Shown piece after piece: positions 1-6,921 of a stretch of 26,768 bases of DNA (positions are counted from its first letter, which is position 1; each line of letters opens with the position of its first letter). Source of the stretch: CAZWDL01 sp964632995 (GTDB lineage Bacteria > Bacteroidota > Bacteroidia > Chitinophagales > Saprospiraceae); contig CAZWDL010000104.1 in NCBI GenBank assembly GCA_964632995.1, positions 1 to 26,768 on the forward strand, written 5' to 3'. A program made the position numbers and the translations under genes. The notes under the pieces were generated by a model, which did no database searches, was not told the origin of the DNA, and saw only the letters and a list, made by a program, of their open reading frames with translations.

Positions 1-56
1 CGGAAGTCGGAAGTCGGAAAGCGGAAAGCGGAAAGCGGAAGTCGGAAAGCGGAAAG
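1..56. repeat. Heptanucleotide tandem repeat, 8 units
   Basis: Eight head-to-tail 7-bp units fill the first 56 bases. Two unit types occur, CGGAAGT (A) and CGGAAAG (B), in the order A A B B B A B B. The array begins at the window edge, so its full length is unknown. It ends 57 bp before the stop codon of recG, in the region downstream of that gene. The unit length is not a multiple of three and no open frame uses it, so it looks like a non-coding variable-number repeat. Confidence 0.9.
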
Positions 57-113
57 CTTACCCGCCCCTTGTTCCTCGGATCGGTTAAACTTTTCGACTT
101 TGCACTTCCGCCT

Positions 114-2270
114 TCAACTGATCCGGCTCCAGCCTTTCAGTTTTTTGGCGTATTTCTCCAGATAATGCTTTACGGGGGCATGTTCCGGCCGTTCGAGGGG
201 CCCGTCGGCATCGAGGATGCGCTGGGCCACTTCGCGGGCGCTGCGCAGGATTTTGCCGTCCTTAGACAGGTCGGCGATACGGAAGTTGAGGATGCCGCTC
301 TGCTGGGTACCTTCGATGTTTCCGGGGCCGCGCAGGCGCAGGTCGGCTTCGGCAATTTCGAAGCCGTTGTTGGTGCGCACCATAGTGTTGATGCGTTCGC
401 GGCCTTCATTGCTGATTTTGAAGCTGGACATGAGCAGGCAGTAGGACTGTTCGGCGCCCCGCCCCACGCGGCCGCGCAACTGGTGCAACTGGCTAAGGCC
501 GAAGCGCTCCGTGTTTTCAATGACCATTACCGTAGCATTGGGTACGTTGACACCGACTTCGATGACTGTGGTGGCCACCATGATCTGGGTTTCGCCCTTG
601 ACGAAGCGTTGCATCTCGAAGTCTTTATCGGCTGGTTTCATGCGGCCGTGCACCACGCTGAGCTGATAGTCGGGGATGGGAAATTCGCGTTGCAGGGCTT
701 CGTAGCCTTCCTCCAGGTTTTTCAAGTCCAGCTTTTCAGATTCCTCTATCAGCGGATAAACGACGTATACCTGCCGTCCCTTGGCGATTTCTTCGCGCAG
801 GAAGCCGATCACCCGCATGCGGTGGTTTTCCGTTCGGTGGATCGTCTGCACCGTTTTGCGCCCCGGCGGCAACTCGTCGATGACCGATACGTCGAGGTCG
901 CCGTAGAGTGTCATGGCTAGTGTGCGGGGGATGGGTGTCGCTGTCATGACCAAGACGTGAGGCGGGTAGGGCTCGCTCTTTTTCCACAGCTTGGCCCGCT
1001 GAGCGACACCAAAGCGGTGCTGTTCATCGGTGATGGCGAGGCCGAGGTTTTGAAATTCCACCTTGGGTTCGATCAGGGCATGGGTGCCGATCAGGATGTG
1101 GATTTCTCCTTCTTTCAGAAGTTGCAGCAGTTCGCGTCGTTTTTTTCCCTTTACGCTGCCGGAGAGAAAAGCCACGCGGATGCCGAGCCCTCTGACGTAA
1201 CCGCTGATGGAAGTATAGTGTTGTTGGGCCAGTATTTCGGTTGGCGCCATGAGGCAGCTCTGGAAGCCGTTGTCCAGCGCGATGAGCATACACATCAAGC
1301 CGACGATGGTTTTGCCGCTGCCCACATCGCCCTGCAGCAGACGGTTCATCTGGACGCCCACGCCGAGGTCGCGGCGGATTTCCTTGATCACGCGCTTCTG
1401 GGCGCCGGTCAGCTCAAAAGGCAATTTTTCTTTGTAAAACCGGTTAAAGAAATCGCCGATCTGGTCAAAGCAGAACCCTTTTATGCGGTCTTTACGACGC
1501 TTTTTGATCTGCAAGAGCCGCAGTTGGAGAAAAAACAGTTCCTCGAATTTGAGGCGGTTGCGGGCGGTATTGAGCTGCTGCTGGTCGCCGGGGAAGTGGA
1601 TGCCTTCCAGGGCTTCGAATCGCGAGGGAAAGCGAAACTTCCGGATCAGGTATTCCGGGAGGTTCTCCGGGATATCCTCTGGCTGCAACCGCTCGAAAAG
1701 CGTTTTCATCAGGCGGCGCCGGGCCCTGGCATCCAGCCCTTTGGAATTGAGCTTTTCCGTGCTGGAGTAGACAGGGGCGAACGTGGCGGCCTGCTGGGTG
1801 TTGGCGGTGTTGACCTTCTCAATTTCCGGATGAGGTAGGCTGAGCTGACCACGGAAGGCGTTGATACGTCCGTAAACGACGTATTCCGCGCCCACGTCCA
1901 GATGCTTTTCCAGAAAATGGATGCCGGAAAACCAGACCAGGTCAATATAGCCCGTCTCGTCGCGCAGCCGGCCTGTCAGCCGGCGTTTGCGGCCCGAACC
2001 GACTACCGTCAGCCGGCGGAGGACGCCTTTTAGCTGTACTTCGCCACTGTCTTCCCGAAGATCGCGGGTATGGTGAAACTGAGTTTTGTCAATATAGCGA
2101 TAGGGGAAGTGCAGGAGCAGATCCCGGAAGGTGAAAATGCCGAGTTCCTTTTTAAAAAGTTCACCCCGCTTGGGGCCTACGCCTTTAAGGAATTCGATCG
2201 GACTATCTAGTGTCGATTGGGTGGATTTCACAGAATGCTCGCTTAGGTCAAACAATACATAAACATGCAA
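114..2270 (-). CDS. recG: ATP-dependent DNA helicase RecG
   Basis: RecG is a cytoplasmic superfamily 2 helicase that remodels stalled replication forks and Holliday junctions. The 718 residues show the N-terminal helical and wedge (OB-fold) region at about 20-155, Walker A GDVGSGKT at 314-321, the DEQH box at 415-418, TATPIPRT at 443-450 and motif VI QLRGRVGRG at 597-605, so all helicase motifs are intact. Length fits the family, about 700 residues. No ATG lies in frame before the helicase core. The longest form starts at a TTG (2270); other possible starts are TTG at 2255 and GTG at 2231, and the GTG would give a 705-residue protein beginning MKSTQ, close to the usual N-terminus. The gene is divergent from rbfA. 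Function is secure; the start is uncertain. Confidence 0.97.
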   Translation of the reverse strand: MHVYVLFDLSEHSVKSTQSTLDSPIEFLKGVGPKRGELFKKELGIFTFRDLLLHFPYRYIDKTQFHHTRDLREDSGEVQLKGVLRRLTVVGSGRKRRLTGRLRDETGYIDLVWFSGIHFLEKHLDVGAEYVVYGRINAFRGQLSLPHPEIEKVNTANTQQAATFAPVYSSTEKLNSKGLDARARRRLMKTLFERLQPEDIPENLPEYLIRKFRFPSRFEALEGIHFPGDQQQLNTARNRLKFEELFFLQLRLLQIKKRRKDRIKGFCFDQIGDFFNRFYKEKLPFELTGAQKRVIKEIRRDLGVGVQMNRLLQGDVGSGKTIVGLMCMLIALDNGFQSCLMAPTEILAQQHYTSISGYVRGLGIRVAFLSGSVKGKKRRELLQLLKEGEIHILIGTHALIEPKVEFQNLGLAITDEQHRFGVAQRAKLWKKSEPYPPHVLVMTATPIPRTLAMTLYGDLDVSVIDELPPGRKTVQTIHRTENHRMRVIGFLREEIAKGRQVYVVYPLIEESEKLDLKNLEEGYEALQREFPIPDYQLSVVHGRMKPADKDFEMQRFVKGETQIMVATTVIEVGVNVPNATVMVIENTERFGLSQLHQLRGRVGRGAEQSYCLLMSSFKISNEGRERINTMVRTNNGFEIAEADLRLRGPGNIEGTQQSGILNFRIADLSKDGKILRSAREVAQRILDADGPLERPEHAPVKHYLEKYAKKLKGWSRIS

Positions 2271-2273
2271 CTT

Positions 2274-2293
2274 CTTGCGGCAATATCCGCAAG
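2274..2293 (-). promoter_or_regulatory. Hairpin just upstream of the recG start
   Basis: A perfect 7-bp inverted repeat (CTTGCGG and CCGCAAG, 6-nt loop) sits 3 nt before the TTG at 2270. In an mRNA using that start it would cover the ribosome-binding zone. This either favours the downstream GTG start at 2231 or reduces translation from 2270. Confidence 0.4.
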
Positions 2294-2338
2294 CGGAGAA
2301 GACAGGGCGTCAACGCGAGGGCAATGGTAAAATTACGC

Positions 2339-2356
2339 AAAAAGTTGAAACTTTTT
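2339..2356. repeat. A/T palindrome between recG and rbfA
   Basis: AAAAAGTT and AACTTTTT form perfect 8-bp arms around a 2-bp centre in the 204-bp divergent intergenic region. It could be an operator half-site pair, but AT-rich palindromes arise easily by chance. A near-mirror version (AACTTTTT, 3 nt, AAAAAGTT) lies at 25244-25262 upstream of the response regulator. Confidence 0.3.
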
Positions 2357-2421
2357 CTCTTCTGTTGACATTATCACTTCACTGTAAAACTAAAAGGAAA
2401 GAAATTGACGGTAGTGCCGGC

Positions 2422-2444
2422 AAATTTGGTTTTTCACCAAATTT
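2422..2444 (+). promoter_or_regulatory. Hairpin or operator in the rbfA leader
   Basis: A perfect 8-bp inverted repeat (AAATTTGG and CCAAATTT, 7-nt loop) lies 30 nt upstream of the rbfA ATG. It is either an mRNA hairpin in the leader or a dyad operator in the promoter region. No good TAnnTTTG -7 element was found beside it. Confidence 0.4.
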
Positions 2445-2474
2445 TAGGGTAATTAAGACCGAATAAAAGCGCCT

Positions 2475-2867
2475 ATGGAAACAAAGAGACAGAAACAAGT
2501 AGCAGAGCTGGTCAAGCGAAACTTCAGTATGGTGCTCCAGCAGGAGGGCGGATATATTTACGGTCCGGAGGTTATGGTTACCGTGACTTCGGTCAAAATG
2601 TCGCCGGATATGACCCTGGCTAAAATATATTTGAGCGTGTTCAATACGGATAATAAACAGGCCGCTATTCTCGAGATGGAGGAGCAAATTGCCCGGCTGC
2701 GCCAATCACTGGGGCAGCGAATCCGGAAGCACATCCGCCGCATCCCTGAAATTAATATCTACCTGGATGATACGCTGGATGAAATGTATCGCCTCAATGA
2801 CCTTTTTAACCGTCTGCACAACGAAAATCAGATGGGGGACGAAGAGGAACAGCAGAACGAAGGATAG
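2475..2867 (+). CDS. rbfA: 30S ribosome-binding factor A
   Basis: RbfA binds the 30S subunit and assists late 16S rRNA maturation, notably under cold conditions. The 130-residue product has the single type-II KH-like fold region at about 5-115. Conserved family stretches include the N-terminal KRQKQVAELVKRNF helix, the VTVTSVKMSPDMTLAKIYLS strand region, and LRQSLGQRIRKHIRRIPEIN. The C-terminus (about 116-130) is an acidic tail rich in Glu and Gln. The start codon ATG at 2475 is preceded by an AT-rich leader without a Shine-Dalgarno motif, as is usual in Bacteroidota. It is transcribed away from recG and appears monocistronic, since the next gene lies on the opposite strand. Confidence 0.95.
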   Translation: METKRQKQVAELVKRNFSMVLQQEGGYIYGPEVMVTVTSVKMSPDMTLAKIYLSVFNTDNKQAAILEMEEQIARLRQSLGQRIRKHIRRIPEINIYLDDTLDEMYRLNDLFNRLHNENQMGDEEEQQNEG

Positions 2868-2896
2868 ACCTGCCGGTCGATGAACGGCAACTGGAG

Positions 2897-2940
2897 CCTT
2901 TCTGCGAAAGGGAAAAAGGGAACCTGGTTTTTTTTCAGGT
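2897..2940 (+). terminator. Possible rbfA terminator
   Basis: Downstream of rbfA, CCTTTC-TGC-GAAAGG (2897-2911) forms a 6-bp hairpin. It is followed after a short purine stretch by ACCTG and CAGGT around a run of eight T (2922-2940). The T run is within the second loop rather than directly after a stem, so this is a weak intrinsic-terminator candidate. Confidence 0.35.
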
Positions 2941-3001
2941 ATCTCTATATGCACTTACAGCCCCCCTCGTCTATTTGGTGTAGAATAAGATTGTTCGCTT
3001 A

Positions 3002-3050
3002 CTTAGTACACTGTCAAAACCGAAAAGAACTTAATTGACAGTGTACTTAG
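3002..3050. repeat. 11-bp inverted repeat flanked by CTTAG direct repeats
   Basis: TACACTGTCAA (3007-3017) and TTGACAGTGTA (3035-3045) are perfect inverted copies with a 17-nt spacer. The pair is flanked on both sides by CTTAG (3002-3006 and 3046-3050). It lies between the convergent rbfA and ppx genes. It may be a bidirectional transcription end signal, or a tiny mobile-element remnant with a 5-bp target duplication. Confidence 0.6.
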
Positions 3051-3067
3051 GAGGCGATCCACAATGC

Positions 3068-3976
3068 TCACTCCTTGCTGAGCATCTCCCATAGTATCCC
3101 TTCTTTCATCGCGTATTTTGATACGGTGATGCGGTGGGCTCCGGTTTTGCGCAGGATGAATTCCAGCAGCAGCATGGCGACGACGAACATGTCCGCCCGC
3201 GATTCGGGAAGCTTCTCCATTGCTAGTCTTTCCTGATGCGTAGTAGCAAGAATACTTTGGAAAAAAGGGTAAAAGCTGCTCGAGAAAAAAGAGGTATACA
3301 AAGAGATGACGCCATCGGGAGGGAGTAGCTCTTCCAACACTTCGAAGGTGCCGGAAGCACCGACTAGTTCATGGATAGGGTAGCTTTCCAGTATGGGGAA
3401 CAATTGCTTGAGCTCCTGTTGCAGAAAGCGGCGTAAGGCGTTTACTTCCCGCTGCCGGATGGGATCACTATGATGGAATTTTCGCTGTAGCACCGCGACG
3501 CCCACAGGGAAACTTTGCGCCCAGTGCACCTCGTGCTGGTCGGCGACGATGAGCTCGACGCTTCCGCCACCGATGTCCATGATCAGGCAGGGAGTTTCGT
3601 CAAAAGGAATGGCCTGGATAACGCCCAGATGAATTAGCCTGGCCTCCTCGTCGCCATCGATCAGTTGCACCCGGATACCGGTCTGTTCATTCACCTCCTG
3701 AATAAAAGCCAGGCCGTTGTCTGCCGTGCGCAAAGCAGCGGTACCGATCGCGCGAAGTTGATCCACCTGGTGGCTGTCCAGAATTTGTTTAAATTCGCGC
3801 ATCGTCTGAAGACCGCGCTGATAGGCCTGGGGGGCCAGCCGTTCCAAGCCTTCTTCTCCCAGCTTCACGAAGCGTCGCTCCCTGACTTGTTCCCGGAATC
3901 CGTCGCCTTTTTTCCAGGAGGCGATCAGCAGATGAAAGGTATTGGTCCCCAGGTCGATGACCCCGTAGTTTTTCAT
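3068..3976 (-). CDS. Exopolyphosphatase / pppGpp phosphatase family protein (Ppx/GppA)
   Basis: Members of this ASKHA-fold family hydrolyse inorganic polyphosphate or pppGpp in the cytoplasm. The 302-residue protein has the first phosphate loop DLGTNT at 8-13, IGTAALRTADN near 77-87, the catalytic-region glutamates at E110/E111 in DGDEEARL, and the second phosphate loop DIGGGS at 134-139. It lacks the extra C-terminal HD-like domain of the E. coli proteins, so it is the short two-lobe form common in Bacteroidota. Start ATG at 3976 gives an N-terminus (MKNYGVIDLGTNT) that matches the family directly. It lies 73 bp downstream of the lipoprotein gene on the same strand and could share its transcript. 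Substrate preference cannot be read from sequence. Confidence 0.93.
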   Translation of the reverse strand: MKNYGVIDLGTNTFHLLIASWKKGDGFREQVRERRFVKLGEEGLERLAPQAYQRGLQTMREFKQILDSHQVDQLRAIGTAALRTADNGLAFIQEVNEQTGIRVQLIDGDEEARLIHLGVIQAIPFDETPCLIMDIGGGSVELIVADQHEVHWAQSFPVGVAVLQRKFHHSDPIRQREVNALRRFLQQELKQLFPILESYPIHELVGASGTFEVLEELLPPDGVISLYTSFFSSSFYPFFQSILATTHQERLAMEKLPESRADMFVVAMLLLEFILRKTGAHRITVSKYAMKEGILWEMLSKE

Positions 3977-4049
3977 AGCTTCATGGTTTCACCATTTCAT
4001 ATCCCTCCTACAGCATTGTAAAGTTGCGACTACCCTGTAACCCTGATTT

Positions 4050-4529
4050 TTACTGCTCCATCATCTGGAGTACCCGTTCATAAAATTGTATCCCGGCGGG
4101 CGTCATGGCGTTAGCATAGGTTTTTTCATTATCCTTATAAAAAACGAAATACTGGCATTCCGGGGTAAAGAAGATATCTGCCTGGGCGGCATTTTCCCCC
4201 TCGATCTGAAAAAACAGGCGCCCCATTGCCGGGCATCCCGGATATACCTCCGCCGGTTTCCGGGATATATGTTGCAAGGTGCTGCGAATATCGGACTGTT
4301 GCTCCTGGCTCATACTGAAGGACAAGTTGTAAAAGACAAAATCGATGTAGTCGCATTCGTCCCATAGCCGCTGCATAGTGGAATCCGGGATGGAAGGGTA
4401 GGGGGCAGAAACCTGCCCGCCGGAGGAGCTTTGCTCCGCCTGTCCATTTTGCCGGCAGGCATAACAACAACTGATGATCAGCAGCAGAAAGCATATGGAT
4501 AGTGAACGGAAAGGGAAAAGGGATAACAT
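4050..4529 (-). CDS. Putative lipoprotein, function unknown
   Basis: A 159-residue protein when started at ATG 4529. The N-terminus has one Arg at position 8, a hydrophobic core and a lipobox-like LIISC with Cys at residue 21, so it is probably exported and lipidated. A second cysteine cluster (CYAC) follows. The remainder is a small, mixed alpha/beta-like region with no motif I recognise. An alternative start is ATG at 4577, whose A overlaps the TGA of the upstream barrel gene (TGATG); it adds 16 residues in front of the signal peptide. That overlap suggests translational coupling, but the signal sequence favours 4529. It likely forms an operon with the gene at 4577-5176. Confidence 0.7.
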   Translation of the reverse strand: MLSLFPFRSLSICFLLLIISCCYACRQNGQAEQSSSGGQVSAPYPSIPDSTMQRLWDECDYIDFVFYNLSFSMSQEQQSDIRSTLQHISRKPAEVYPGCPAMGRLFFQIEGENAAQADIFFTPECQYFVFYKDNEKTYANAMTPAGIQFYERVLQMMEQ

Positions 4530-4576
4530 GGTTTTTCTTTTTGGATAAAGGCAATAGAAAAACGGAAAAGCGATCA

Positions 4577-5176
4577 TCAAAACATATATACGCCCTTTAC
4601 AATGACATTCCGGCTGATGAGTTTACCCGCACCCTCCTCAGCCTGCAAGTTGTTGAGGGCCTTACTCCACCCCAGGTTGAGCCCGAAGTGCTCATCGAAA
4701 TAAAAGGTGGCGCTGACGATCGCCAGGAACAAGTCCTCGTTAAAGGTCTGACTGTCGCTGACATCCTCTCCGAATACATCTTCGACCTTGAAGTTAATCA
4801 GCCGGCCGTAGGACAGGCCGGCGCTGACGTGAAACTTCCACTCCAAAAAGTTGATCATCACCGGCACCTCCACCATATTCAGGTTTATTCTTTCGAAAAC
4901 GGCGCCGGGATCATCGTTGAGCGTGCGTTTGCTGCCCTGCTGGGAAAAGAGTAATTCCATGCTCAACTGCCAGCGGTCGGAGAGTATGGCAGCAACCCGC
5001 CCCCCGGCGTTCAAACCGATGTGATTGAAGCCCGCCAGGCGATCGCCGTCGAGCTGGGAAAGGTTAATACCGGCGACTATACCTCCCTCGAAGCGTTGTG
5101 CATCCGCCTTAGGATGGAAGATCAAAAAACAAAGTGCTATAAAGCAACAGCGTTGAATATTGTGATTGTTTATCAT
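4577..5176 (-). CDS. Outer-membrane beta-barrel protein (PorT-like porin family)
   Basis: A 199-residue protein with an N-terminal signal peptide (about 1-27, ending before QRFEGG). It then has alternating amphipathic strands typical of small 8-strand outer-membrane barrels: GGIVAGINLSQLDGD, LNAGGRVAAILSDRW, LSMELLFSQQG, VEVPVMINFLEWKFHVSAGLSYG, and a C-terminal strand ending in an aromatic residue (VIVKGVYMF). This is the layout of the Bacteroidota outer membrane beta-barrel family. The frame stays open upstream to 5317, but only the ATG at 5176 places the signal peptide at the N-terminus. The stop overlaps an alternative ATG of the downstream lipoprotein gene. Its role is unknown; some relatives of this fold are structural or secretion-linked. 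Confidence 0.85.
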   Translation of the reverse strand: MINNHNIQRCCFIALCFLIFHPKADAQRFEGGIVAGINLSQLDGDRLAGFNHIGLNAGGRVAAILSDRWQLSMELLFSQQGSKRTLNDDPGAVFERINLNMVEVPVMINFLEWKFHVSAGLSYGRLINFKVEDVFGEDVSDSQTFNEDLFLAIVSATFYFDEHFGLNLGWSKALNNLQAEEGAGKLISRNVIVKGVYMF

Positions 5177-5477
5177 GGCGTAAAGATAAAAGTTATTCGA
5201 GCGAAATTGCGATATTTGTGGACATTGATAGAAGCTGCTTTGACTTTTCGGCAGTTCATAAGACCAGGAGATTGACTTTTCCGGTTTTCGGACCTTTCTT
5301 AAAGGCGGGTTCCGCACCCGCCTCCGCAGGCCCTAGCCGGCAGGCGAAGGCCTGTAAAGTATGGGAATGAAATCCGGCGAATTCAAAAATTCCGGTCGCA
5401 GCCCAGTTGAAAAGCTTAAACAGCCCTACGGTCAGCAGACACATCAAGCCTTAAAGAAGGACCTGAATTGATAAATT
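5177..5477. other. 301-bp divergent intergenic region with GC-rich hairpins
   Basis: No gene is supported here. It contains a perfect 8-bp hairpin (AGGCGGGT at 5303-5310 with ACCCGCCT at 5316-5323). This is followed by a 6-bp pair (CAGGCC at 5327-5332 with GGCCTG at 5349-5354) enclosing GCCGGCAGGCG-like sequence. The block is clearly more GC-rich than its surroundings and resembles a dispersed REP-type palindrome. No matching copy was seen elsewhere in the window. Confidence 0.6.
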
Positions 5478-5774
5478 ATGTTTAAGTACACCAAGTATAG
5501 CCTGAAGAAACTGGAAACCCTTTTCGAAGAAATCGATTATACGATCCGCTATGAAAAAGGTAATTTTCAGTCGGGATATTGTATCGTAGAGGATAGAAAG
5601 ATTGCGGTGATCAATAAATTTTTTGATACGGAAAGCCGCATCAATGTTCTGCTCGAAATCCTGGGAAACGTTGAAGTACAGGAGTCCGGGCTCAGTGATA
5701 AGTCAGCTGCCCTTCTGCGGGAAATTAATAAAATCACGGCTAACGAAAACGAAGCGAAAGAACCATCGAATTGA
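5478..5774 (+). CDS. Conserved small protein upstream of PhnP-like hydrolase, function unknown
   Basis: A 98-residue, charged, soluble protein without signal peptide or membrane helix. The N-terminal half (YTKYSLKKLETLFEEIDYTIRYEKG) reads as a helix followed by strands, then GYCIVEDRKIAVINKFFD and a C-terminal helical part. From memory, small proteins of this pattern commonly precede the metallo-hydrolase gene in Bacteroidota, but no function is assigned. Its TGA overlaps the TTG start of the hydrolase by 3 bases (TTGA), so the two are almost certainly co-translated. ATG at 5478 is the only reasonable start, with an AT-rich leader. Confidence 0.8.
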   Translation: MFKYTKYSLKKLETLFEEIDYTIRYEKGNFQSGYCIVEDRKIAVINKFFDTESRINVLLEILGNVEVQESGLSDKSAALLREINKITANENEAKEPSN

Positions 5775-6538
5775 AAATTACATTGCTGGGTACAGGGACT
5801 TCACAAGGTGTACCGGTGATCGGCTGCAACTGTGAGGTTTGTATTTCTACCGATCCCCGGGATAAGCGACTTCGTACTGCTGCCTTGCTGCAGGTGAACG
5901 GAAAGCACATCGCCATCGATTGCGGACCCGACTTCCGTCAGCAGATGCTCCGGGCAGGGGTGCAATCCCTGGACGCCATCCTGCTAACCCACGAACATAA
6001 CGATCACATTATCGGTCTGGACGATGTTCGCCCTTTCAATTTTATGAACTGGGCGGATATGCCGGTCTATTGTGCTGCCCGGGTCGCACAGGAACTCCGG
6101 CAACGCTTCGCTTATATTTTCGCAGCCGACCCTTACCCGGGGGCTCCCATGATCCGCTTGCACCTCATTACCAAAGAATCCGCCTTTTTCATTGAAGGTC
6201 ATGCTGTTACGCCCGTAGAGGTGCTGCACGGCCGCTTGCCGGTTCTGGGATTCCGGGTCGGTGATTTGGCTTACCTCACTGATGTCCACAACATAAAAGA
6301 GGAAGAAAAGTCAAAATTGCGGGGATTGAAAGTACTTGTTCTGAGCGCATTGCATCATAAGGAACACCACACTCATCTGAATCTTGAACAGGCATTGTCA
6401 CTCATTAGCGATCTTAATCCGGAACATGCTTACCTGACCCATATGAGTCATCGTATGGGCCTGCACCGGGAGGTGGATAAAGTGCTGCCGGCCAATGTAA
6501 GCCTGGGGTACGATGGATTGGAGATCCAGGTGCCCTGA
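5771..6538 (+). CDS. MBL-fold metallo-hydrolase, PhnP-like phosphodiesterase
   Basis: A 255-residue metallo-beta-lactamase-fold enzyme, probably a cyclic-phosphate phosphodiesterase of the PhnP group. The dinuclear metal motif HEHNDH is at 74-79. Further ligands are likely in EVLHGR (near 153-158), the aspartate of YLTDVHN (near 168-174) and SALHHKEHH. The N-terminal GCNCEVC (C19, C21, C24) reproduces the CxCxxC of PhnP that binds an additional structural zinc together with a C-terminal His (here probably in LTHMSHRMGLH). Translation begins at TTG (5771): the N-terminus KITLLGTGTSQGVP is the family's first strand and the next ATG is deep inside the protein. The start overlaps the preceding stop. 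No phosphonate genes are nearby, so the substrate is unknown. Confidence 0.9.
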   Translation: MKITLLGTGTSQGVPVIGCNCEVCISTDPRDKRLRTAALLQVNGKHIAIDCGPDFRQQMLRAGVQSLDAILLTHEHNDHIIGLDDVRPFNFMNWADMPVYCAARVAQELRQRFAYIFAADPYPGAPMIRLHLITKESAFFIEGHAVTPVEVLHGRLPVLGFRVGDLAYLTDVHNIKEEEKSKLRGLKVLVLSALHHKEHHTHLNLEQALSLISDLNPEHAYLTHMSHRMGLHREVDKVLPANVSLGYDGLEIQVP

Positions 6539-6921
6539 AATTAGAAAGGCAGCCAAGCCTTCAACAGCGGGGGGGGGGATTCAAAAGGGGGAACGGTTCC
6601 CGTCCATATCTGGCCGGCTGCCAGGTTCTTTAATGATGGATGACTCCAATGATGTCAATACACTGGCAACATGATACCATAGCATAGGTTGATATTTACA
6701 TAAATTGTAACTGGGATGAGAAATGGACCGGCAGGCTTATCTGTTTAGCAAGTTAAGCATAAAATAGTTAAAGAATACGATTTATTTTATCGAGCCCTCT
6801 TTTTTGATAAATTTTTTTAATTTCTTTTCAATCACTTCTCTTCATAAAAATATTCCAGGCAGAGAAGGGGAACCAAACTAGAAATGCTAAATTTTATTTA
6901 CTTTGAGCTGAAAAAAGAACT
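6539..6921. other. 383-bp intergenic region with a poly-G tract
   Basis: No gene is supported. After the hydrolase stop comes a small hairpin (AAGGC at 6546-6550, GCCTT at 6557-6561) without a T run. A run of ten G follows at 6569-6578, with a second run of five G ten bases later. The 3' part is strongly AT-rich. TTTATC (6786-6791) and GATAAA (6806-6811), followed by seven T, is a weak AT-rich terminator-like structure. TTACTTTG at 6898-6905 matches seven of eight positions of the -7 consensus, 16 bp before the next ATG, but no -33 TTG is properly spaced. Confidence 0.6.

Noticed and set aside
1..56. CRISPR array
   Set aside because: The units are contiguous 7-mers without spacers, and no cas gene is present.
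69..1838. Long open frames on the plus strand opposite recG (283 and 293 codons)
   Set aside because: They are antisense shadows of a helicase gene whose motifs are all intact. The translations show no domain, signal or sensible composition.
6569..6593. Three-tetrad G-quadruplex
   Set aside because: The ten-G run plus five G cannot supply four separate GGG tracts with loops; at most a weak two-tetrad form is possible.
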